From assembly GCA_036897095.1 (NCBI GenBank), contig JAYMSP010000311.1, positions 1-58,681 on the forward strand: a DNA stretch of 58,681 nucleotides. Reading direction: 5' to 3'. This DNA is from Plantago elongata. Lineage: Eukaryota; Streptophyta; Magnoliopsida; Lamiales; Plantaginaceae. Made by a program: the position numbers and the translations under genes. Position 1 is the stretch's first letter. Each line of letters begins with the position of its first letter. Positions 51,004-58,681 of this stretch are shown piece after piece. The notes under the pieces were generated by a model. That model was not told the origin of the DNA and did no database searches. It was given only the letters and a program-made list of their open reading frames with translations.

Positions 51004-52338
51004 ATGAGCAGAGATGGAACAATCCGAGTAGTGATGCTTCCATGGTTGGCTTTTGGTCACTTAACCTCGTTTCACCAACTCTCTATTGCCTTAGCAAAAT
51101 CAAAGATCCATGTCTCATTTGTTTCAACTCCTAGAAACATTCAAAGACTACCAGAAATCCCACCTGACCTGTCACCATACTTCACTTTTGTACCTCTGCA
51201 ACTCCCCAAGCTCGATCCTGGTCTCTTACCTGAAGGCGCAGAGGCCACGATTGACATCCCGGAAGACAGGATCCCGTACCTGAAGAAAGCGTACGACTTT
51301 TTACAACAACCCTTTGCGAGATTCGTAGCAGACTTATCACCTCATTGGTTAATCATTGATTCCTTACCGTATTGGGCACTAGATGTTGCTCGTCGATTCA
51401 ATAATATCCCTGTTATCAGATACAGTGTCTTCAATGCCGCAACTGTAGCTTTCTTCGAATGCCAGAGAACACGAGAGAAGAACTCACCGGCTGCATATTC
51501 AGATTTTTACGAGGAGAATGTATCAGGAGTAACAGATGATGAGCGCGTTCATATAGTAGCCAAGGGAGTTCAGGCTGTTGCCATACGTTCCTGTCCTGAA
51601 TTCGAAAATGATTGCATAAAAGTAATCGAGAAGACCAAGCAAGTCATCCCAGTTGGATTTCTCCTGCCAGAGCTATCACAGCAGGACCTTCATCAATATG
51701 AACAGCCATGGAGTAGCATTGCCTGTTGGCTCGACAAGCAGGATACAAGTTCAGTTGTGTTTGTCGGGTTTGGGAGTGAGACGAAGCTGAACAAAGATCA
51801 AGTTCACGGGATAGCACGTGGGCTGGAACTGTCAGGACTACCGTTCTTATGGGCACTGAGGACACCTCATTGGGCTAGTGATGAATTGGAGTGCTTTCCG
51901 TTCGAGTTCAGAACTAGAACAGCAGACAGAGGAGTGGTTCACATAGGATGGGCACCACAGAGGGAAATTTTAGCCCACCCTGCTATCGGAGGGTGTCTGT
52001 TTCACGCAGGGTGGGGTTCGGTTATTGAAAGTTTGCAACACGGGCATAGGCTTGTGTTATTGCCTTTTATTGCGGATCAGCCGTTGAATGCAGGATTGCT
52101 TGTGGAGAAAGGGATAGGTGTGGCAGTGGAAAGGGCGGAAGATGGAACGTTTAGGGGAGAGGACGTAGCGAATTCGCTCCGAAAAGCTATGATTTTGGAG
52201 GAAGGTGAGGAGATGAGGGAACGTACGAGAGAAGTGAGTGAATTGTTCGGAGATGAGAAGGTTCATGAGAATTATGTTAGGTTGTTTGCGGAGTTTCTGA
52301 GGAATGGGGCTAAACAAAATAGAGGGAAATCAACATGA
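51004..52338 (+). CDS. UDP-glycosyltransferase, UGT91-like
   Basis: A single exon encodes 444 residues, typical of family 1 plant UGTs. Catalytic His19 (PWLAFGHLTSFHQL) and its partner Asp119 (HWLIIDSLPYWALD) are present. The C-terminal PSPG box starts at Trp316 (WAPQREILAHPAIGGCLFHA) and ends with FIADQ and LNAG, the D-Q pair that contacts the sugar. The usual HCGWNS reads HAGWGS (334-339). The N-terminal pattern HLTSFHQLSIALAKSKIHVS and the overall shape match UGT91 enzymes, several of which add a second sugar (rhamnose or glucose) to glycosides. Donor and acceptor cannot be read from sequence. Cytosolic. No introns, as in most UGT91 genes. No related biosynthetic gene is adjacent. Confidence 0.93.
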   Translation: MSRDGTIRVVMLPWLAFGHLTSFHQLSIALAKSKIHVSFVSTPRNIQRLPEIPPDLSPYFTFVPLQLPKLDPGLLPEGAEATIDIPEDRIPYLKKAYDFLQQPFARFVADLSPHWLIIDSLPYWALDVARRFNNIPVIRYSVFNAATVAFFECQRTREKNSPAAYSDFYEENVSGVTDDERVHIVAKGVQAVAIRSCPEFENDCIKVIEKTKQVIPVGFLLPELSQQDLHQYEQPWSSIACWLDKQDTSSVVFVGFGSETKLNKDQVHGIARGLELSGLPFLWALRTPHWASDELECFPFEFRTRTADRGVVHIGWAPQREILAHPAIGGCLFHAGWGSVIESLQHGHRLVLLPFIADQPLNAGLLVEKGIGVAVERAEDGTFRGEDVANSLRKAMILEEGEEMRERTREVSELFGDEKVHENYVRLFAEFLRNGAKQNRGKST

Positions 52339-53287
52339 TGTGAATTGTAATCTTGAATTAATGACTAGTCCGAAGTCCAAAATAAATGATCTCTTTGGTT
52401 TAATTGGCTTTTGTCCAGTTGTTAAAATGAGTATCGAATTTATAATAAATGTTGATAAATGATGGTAGATGGCATACATCCAAGATAACAATAACACATG
52501 ATTACGTGACGGAATGGGTGTTCGGAACTTGACAATTTTTTATTCATACCAAATTCTTTTCTCTGCAATTGGCAGCACATTATCCCTGGCATTCAACAAT
52601 AATGAAAACCAAACAAGAAAAGCAAGGAGAAATCTCAATAACAAATCATTAAATGATATTTAACTTTTGAACCTTCCAAACTAAACAATTACATTAAGCT
52701 CCCATTTCTCAAGTTTTGTCTCTCAGTTTCCCCCAAAAATATCAACTCTCTTCTTCTCCCCTCTTCTCTCTTCTCTCTCTCTATCCTGATCTGAAGCCGT
52801 CAGCATTCCGGCACTGAAAATCCTCTCAAATCATCTACACTTCCTCATTCTTCTCTAATCCCTGCACGTACGTTTCTGCAATTTCAAATCCCTCTTTCTT
52901 GTCTCTAAAGGTATATATATATATATATTTCTGTGTATGTATGTATGTTTGTGGGTGTGTCGCACTGACCCTTAATCACAATATTTAACCTAATTGGTGT
53001 TACTTTCTCTTTGTTTCAGCTCTAGTTTCTTGATTTCATTGCTGATAAAAATCGTATGTTTGTGCTAATTTTGCAAGATTTCAACTGATTGGAGCAAATG
53101 ATTGATTTTTTTTTCCGTTGTAATTGATAGGGGTTTTGATTAGAGCTGTATCTTTGTGAATGCTGAGCTGGAGGTGTACGAATTCAGGGTAGATAGTTTT
53201 TGAATGCGCTTGGTGGTTCAGTTGGAGTCTTTGTAGTGGTGCTGAAGGAGGAAAGAAGTGATTGATTGATTGATTAATCGATTTACA
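52339..53287. other. Intergenic and 5' leader of the deSI-like gene
   Basis: After the UGT 3' flank, a CT-rich block (about 52748-52785, CTCTTCTTCTCCCCTCTTC) is the kind of pyrimidine patch seen near plant transcription starts. A candidate leader intron runs 52911-53019 (TCTCTAAAG|GTATAT to TTGTTTCAG|CTCTAG) and begins with a short TA repeat. Confidence 0.5.
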
Positions 53288-56200
53288 ATGCGATTGTTTC
53301 CGATATCATCCAGTGCGGAGAGTTCACCGAGTGAGCAGAGGAATGAGGAGAAAACTCGAACCACGCTGTACTTGAATGTATATGATCTCACCCCTGTCAA
53401 TAACTATCTTTATTGGTTTGGTCTCGGAATATTTCATTCCGGCATTGAAGGTATTGCTACATGTCTTTCTTGATTAATTCCATGTTTGGAACATTTATGT
53501 GCTGTGCTGTTCTTAAGTTAGCTGGTACCGAAAATGATGCTATGTGCAGTTGTATGTCTGTTTTGATGAATGGGCTTGTGGTACTTGAGTTGTCCTATTT
53601 TCATCCATGTTTACTCGATTTGCTGATACCAGTGACATAATTTTTCATACTAGAGGTTGCTTTTGCTATGTGACTGCTTTCTCTTGTGGTATGGGGGAAT
53701 AGTTTCCAGATTGATGATCAACAATTTCATTCACATCTAACATTCTGATCCCAATCGCCTTTAACGACCACACTGTTATCCGGTAAAATTTAGAAGAATA
53801 GAAGAAGAGATTAGGACTGTGCTGACTCGAGTCTCACTCTACTTAAGGATTGCACCATTTTGGTATTACTAACCCACTGTTGGAGAAGTTTCAAAAGCAT
53901 TGGCTCTCTAATTGGCTGTGAATGGAATAAAAACTAAAAAAAATGAGAAAGGAGCACCATAACTATATTTATGAAAATCAATATCTTATTGGAGCAGTTT
54001 CCTGTATCTTGTTGCCTGGTAGGAGGCTGCCAAGTTATGAAATTGAACATAGAGAATGCTTGTCGGTAGAATCTGAGTTATATAATTTTGTCCCTTCCAA
54101 ATTGGATGTGTAGTGTTAAGAGTATCTAATATGAAGGATCAGCAGTTGGTGCCTTAGCTTTCTGGGGCACCAGTATTCTAGCTCTGATACTTGATGTTCT
54201 TGAATTTAACTTGTGCTAGCTTCTCTAGTGTAACTAGTTAATATGTCCCCTTTGTTTTTTTTTTGTTTTTTCATACTGGCCTGAGAGCGCTGTGTTCTGA
54301 AAGAGTTACATTGGTTGTATAATTGTATTACTAGGTTTCTAAATGGCTGTACAAAAAATAATCTCCATTATCACTAGGTTTCTTCCCTAATATCTATATA
54401 CCTCAAATTTGGGACATTAACCCTTGTTACTTTATGAATCTTATGTATGGAGAAGAGGTCCAACCTTTAGATTGTAATCTGTAAATGGAAATGCCAGGGT
54501 GGGTATTTATAAGTCATTACTTCCTAGGTCTTTGTTGTGGTTCGGCATAATTATCTGTTGCCTGTACCTTGCTTGTATTTCCCTTCTTGCCATCATTTAC
54601 CTGTCCACACTACCTTATTTACTTATTTAGTTGCTTGTTTAAGATAACATCTTCAAGATACATCTGTTTCGTCTTTCCTTGAGGCACTCGAGTTCATTGT
54701 ATTTACTCAATTTGTTTTCAATGATAAATGAGCCTACAATTATTTATCATTGTAAAGTGGAACCTGCATTTCTTGTGTCTATTAGATCATTGCATAGTAC
54801 AGGACTAAAGACTGATTTTGGCAATGTTAAGTGTGTAACTATATTAGGTTTACCAATACCTTTCAGGTGTGTACAATCCAAGCTGAAGCAAAAACCTTGA
54901 TACCTCTGAATTTTTATTAGCAATTTTTATGAAACTTTATGTGATGAAGATTCTGTCTTCCAGCTATGTTTATTTACTGATATCATCATTTTTTTTTTAA
55001 CGTTGATCAAATAGTTCATGATATGGAATATGGATTTGGAGCTCACGAGTACGCAACCAGTGGAGTATTTGAGGTTGAACCAAGAAGTTGCCCAGGTTTT
55101 ATCTTTAGAAGGTCAATCCCTTTAGGCAGCACTGAAATGTCTCGTTCAGAACTACGGACATTCATGGAGCAACTCTCCAACAAATATCATGGGGACACAT
55201 ATCATTTGATTTCAAAAAACTGCAATCACTTTACTGATGAAGTTTGCCTGCGCCTGACTGGAAAGCCTATACCTGGTTGGATAAATCGGTTAGCTCGAGT
55301 AGGTGAGAAAAAATATTTTCATGCGATTTGAACGTGATGGAAACTTGTTATATGTGATACATCTCCTTCGGAGTGTGAGATAATATATTTTAAGGGATCA
55401 CGTTCCACCATATTTTGTCTTTTAATATTGTATTGTAATCAAATTTGTTATGGATACTCCTTGAAAGAGATGCAAGTCAATATATAAACATTTGGCTATT
55501 CAAATTTGCAGGTTCTTTCTGTAACTGTCTGCTGCCTGAAAGTATCCAGGCTACATCTGTTGGGCATCTTCCTGATAATGAAATGTTTACAGGTATGTCT
55601 GTTTTCCCCTTTCATATTATATGTGTCGTATTCATCAATCATCATTTGTTATTTCATATAATAGTGGAAACTGTCTGGGAAATCTAGAACAAAGAATTAG
55701 AAAGCAGATTAAGAAAACTTTATAAGCCATGTTCTGTATGATTTGGGTAGTGAAAGCTGAACTTTTGAGTTGTCTGGAAGGAATATATTTTCTGCATTAG
55801 ACATGTGAGAATTGTCAGGTACTGAACAGATGGATGTAATAACATAGAGAACGATAAAAAGCTCACTTGCTACTTTTTCTTGAACTATACTATTAATTAC
55901 TGATGGTTGCCGACTCTATAGTGGTCAAACTGTATGATGAATTATAGGCGATGAGATCGTTTGTCGGTTTTTCTGTTTGTCCTACATTTCCATATTAATC
56001 TTGCACAGGCCTTGCCACTTTGTAGGGGTAGTAATACAATTTTCACTTCTTCAGACATTACCTTATTTAAATAAAATATGTTGGGAACTTTAAAAATTGT
56101 CTCTAGAGTATTTTCAGTTCAATTTATGAGAATTTCTTTGGGATGTATACAAATACAGACATAAATGCTATGACATGTGTCCCTTACTTTATCTCTTATT

Positions 56201-56363
56201 TGCTATATGTTCCATAACAGAAAATGGTACCGATTCCGGTGGATCATCTATCAGCGGAGACTCTGAAGGAGAGGATCAAGATCATCACCTGCTTATCACA
56301 CCAAACAGTGATGTGGCATTTTTGAAAGACAAACCAGTGAGGCTAGCAAGAGATGCTCTTTGA
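53288..56363 (+). CDS. deSI-like PPPDE-domain peptidase
   Basis: Four exons (53288-53450, 55015-55302, 55512-55592, 56221-56363) join to 675 nt, 224 residues. The PPPDE (DUF862) fold begins at TTLYLNVYDLTPVNNYLYWF. The catalytic pair is His50 (GIFHSGIEV) and Cys124 (SKNCNHFTDEVC), with conserved YGFGAHEY and IPGWINRLARVG between and after. Members are cysteine peptidases with desumoylating or deubiquitinating activity; the plant substrate is unknown. The last ~60 residues are acidic and Ser/Gly-rich (DSGGSSISGDSEGEDQDHH), probably disordered. ATG 53288 is the first in frame after the leader. Intron 1 is 1.56 kb. Confidence 0.94.
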
Positions 56364-57462
56364 CTTTATGCTATCTTCCCTAAGAATTCATTTATCTGGC
56401 TTGCTTTATGGTGTTTGTACAAGTAGATTTTTGTAAATCTTGTATTTGTTAATTGTCAAATGTAATTGTTTGTTTGCTTAGTTTGGGATGCATTAGCTAA
56501 AATGTTCAACTCTGTTTTTATATTCTCAAGAATCTAAAAAAATAGTCCAATTTAAGGTTTCCAACTCATGTTTAGATTTCAATATGGTTTCCTTGAATGT
56601 TCTACATATTTCTGGGCATACTGTGAATGTTCTTCCAGGAATTTGTGTTTCGTTTGGTCATTGAATGATTTCAAGCTGGCAGATTTCCTTTTGACATGAA
56701 TGAAATTTTCACAAGCACTGGGTCAACATGAGTACATGAACATAAATTGGAACTTCTCTTGTTGAGATTCTCAGGAGGATGAGCGTAAAGCGAAAACAGT
56801 TCAAACGTTTGGCTTTACATTTAGCTCTCTTTAGAATCTTAACATCATTAGTCCAACCCTTCTCATCATAAAGTGAACAAGCTGAGGTAGACAATTTGAA
56901 GGTATCTGTTAACTTATCATGTAAGTAACTTCATTCAATGGCGTATCGAAAGGGAAGGTGGTTTTCCAGGGACCATCCCAACCAAAACACACTGAAAAGA
57001 ATAATGCCTAGGTTGTAAGAGTTTCAGATCTCAATGTCAATGCTGTATAAAGAGTTCTAGAACCACCAACTAAAGCTCTTTTTATATTCAAGAAATGGAC
57101 TGTAAACAGAATTCCCAGTTTAGAACATTTACCTCGCCAAGCCTTTTTCAAAATTCAAGAAAAGCTAAAGTTGTTGTGGGACTCCTATTCAAGAAAAAGT
57201 TCCAATTTTGATGGATTTTAGTTGCAATATTAGGGTCTAAATGATTAATTACTGCTGACAGCATATCATATTGAACAATCAGGTCTAAAGTATTATCATT
57301 AAATGTTAGAATCACAGTGGATTTCAATTGCAATTTTCAGCATGAAGCTGACCTTATTACTCTTTGGTGCTTCTTTTCTTCTCTTTTTAAGGTACTACTT
57401 ACTGTGGTTTATATATATTTTGGGAAACAGTACACAGAGGAAGCAAATAAACACTCTCAGAA
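56364..57462. other. Intergenic; no gene seen
   Basis: 3' flank of the deSI-like gene, then AT-rich spacer. No coding exon with convincing splice sites; no repeats noticed. Confidence 0.45.
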
Positions 57463-58453
57463 ATGGGTACTTTCAGCTTCTTCTTTACATTCTTCTCAGC
57501 TATTTCCTTGCTCACAAAATCTTCATTAGCCAACAACTGCCCTGTCCTTAAGTGTGGAGCTCACTCTCCAGAAATCCGGTTCCCGTTTCAAATACAAAAC
57601 CTCCAACAACAATGTGGCCTGCCTGGTTTCAACCTCTTCTGCAAAAATAACAACACAGTCATCCATTTTCCAGATTATGGAGATTTAATTATCAAGTCCA
57701 TTTGCTATGACACCAAAAGGCTCCAACTTGTTGATCCGAAAAGCTGCGTGCATGGGGTTTTCTTGAATCTAAACCTTAGTTCCAGTCCCTTGAGCTATTA
57801 TTATGTTCTGAAACAGTACATATACATCAATTGTTCATCAAAACTTGCTTCTTTTCCACATGTTCCGTGTCTAACTGGTTCGAATTATCATGTCTACGTG
57901 CTAGAACCATCTTTTCGAGTGCCTGATTCTTGCAGCTCTATGAGAACTGTTGCAATTCCGTTCCCATACACTCGTTATTTGTCTGGTAATAGCTTTGGCC
58001 TTGACTTAGCATGGGATTCTACTGTTCTCGGACACAAAACAACGAAATCAGAGAACTATTTGAAAGGTAATACTGTTTCCATTGTTGAGAAATTTCAGTA
58101 TATGTGGCCGGTTGCATATCTTATATAAACAGTTTATACAAGAACCATGATTTTCCTAACAAACATAACAATTAATTTTAGATTAAAGCACTTATGTGAT
58201 TATTCATTGCTGTGTTGTGAACCTGCTATAATTCTTGAAATGTCTCAATAGTTAATATGCATGTGCAGTTCTAAGCATCGCAGCCTTTGTTCTTGCGGTT
58301 GTATTGGTGTCCTACACAATTGTTGTTCGATATAATAAAGAAGCAGAAACAGAGGAGCTGAAAAGCATATCAGATCAAGAGGACGTAGATATGGTTATGG
58401 GAGAATACGAAGCACTAGTTCCTGTTACAGACACCAAACAGCTTATACTCTAA
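57463..58453 (+). CDS. GUB_WAK-domain membrane protein, ATL21/22-like but without RING
   Basis: Two exons (57463-58066, 58269-58453) join to 789 nt, 262 residues. A signal peptide (1-~24, FFFTFFSAISLLTKSSLA) precedes a cysteine-rich GUB_WAK-type galacturonan-binding-like domain (NNCPVLKCG, IRFPFQI, QCGLPGFNLFC, IKSICYDTKRLQLVDPKSC). A single membrane helix follows at about 202-224 (VLSIAAFVLAVVLVSYTIVV) and a short acidic tail (EETEELKSISDQEDVDM region, ending TDTKQLIL). ATL20-22-type proteins share this ectodomain and helix but carry a cytosolic RING-H2 E3 ligase domain, absent here before the stop at 58451. The tail has no Cys or His. It may sense cell-wall pectin without ubiquitin ligase activity. 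Wall-associated kinase truncation is an alternative. Confidence 0.75.
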
Positions 58454-58681
58454 CATAGATGGGAAAACAATTAACATTACTTCTATGAACATTATATGCC
58501 TGCTGTTCAATTTTTTTACTACTATATGCTAGCTCCGATTTTGAAAACAAACACTCCAACAACACTTAGGGAGGTTACTAATACCTAGATATTTTTAACT
58601 TCAGCTTCAACTTATGATTCACTCTCTCTGTCTCCGTTTCCAGCCTGCTGTTTTAAGTATTGAATTCATCAGAGCCCCCCC
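58454..58681. other. 3' flank to window end
   Basis: AT-rich flank. The sequence stops in a C run at the window edge. No further exon with RING-like Cys/His spacing is visible within these 228 bases. Confidence 0.5.

Overview
The window is nuclear DNA of a flowering plant, most likely a eudicot. It is AT-rich, the genes have many short exons with GT-AG introns, the protein families are plant-specific, and several plant transposon types lie between the genes. I cannot name the species.

Layout. 1-2743 and 7818-10482 are two diverged direct copies of one ~2.7 kb segment. Between them lie a 5'-truncated, frame-broken gene remnant (2871-5158, +) and a compact PHD-finger/GNAT acetyltransferase gene of the IDM1-like family (5797-7782, -). 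The arrangement suggests a tandem duplication of a unit [remnant + IDM1-like gene + its upstream region], with the other gene copy just left of the window. Next come a mitochondrial-type enoyl-CoA hydratase (11600-13916, +), a UCH3-type ubiquitin C-terminal hydrolase (15095-18681, +) and a GRF-interacting factor (20470-24232, +). A TE-rich stretch follows, holding an oleosin (26996-27505, -), an ERF group IX-like transcription factor (31735-32439, +) and a class III peroxidase (33771-35040, -).

36560-44848 is a decayed Copia-type LTR retrotransposon that contains a nested PIF/Harbinger element (39769-41717) with a clean TTA target duplication. After a repeat-rich gap come a nudix hydrolase (47459-50068, +), a UGT91-like glycosyltransferase (51004-52338, +), a deSI-like PPPDE peptidase (53288-56363, +) and a RING-less GUB_WAK-domain membrane protein (57463-58453, +).

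The genes are ordinary dispersed plant genes, not an operon or a biosynthetic cluster. I see no CRISPR array and no rRNA or tRNA gene. All ten multi-exon gene models were built by hand from splice sites and close in frame. The most unusual items are the tandem unit around the IDM1-like gene, the duplicated exons (in the remnant and in nudix intron 1), a GC-AG intron in UCH3, the RING-less ATL-like protein, and a two-copy element whose core repeats a CCATGG-centred motif.
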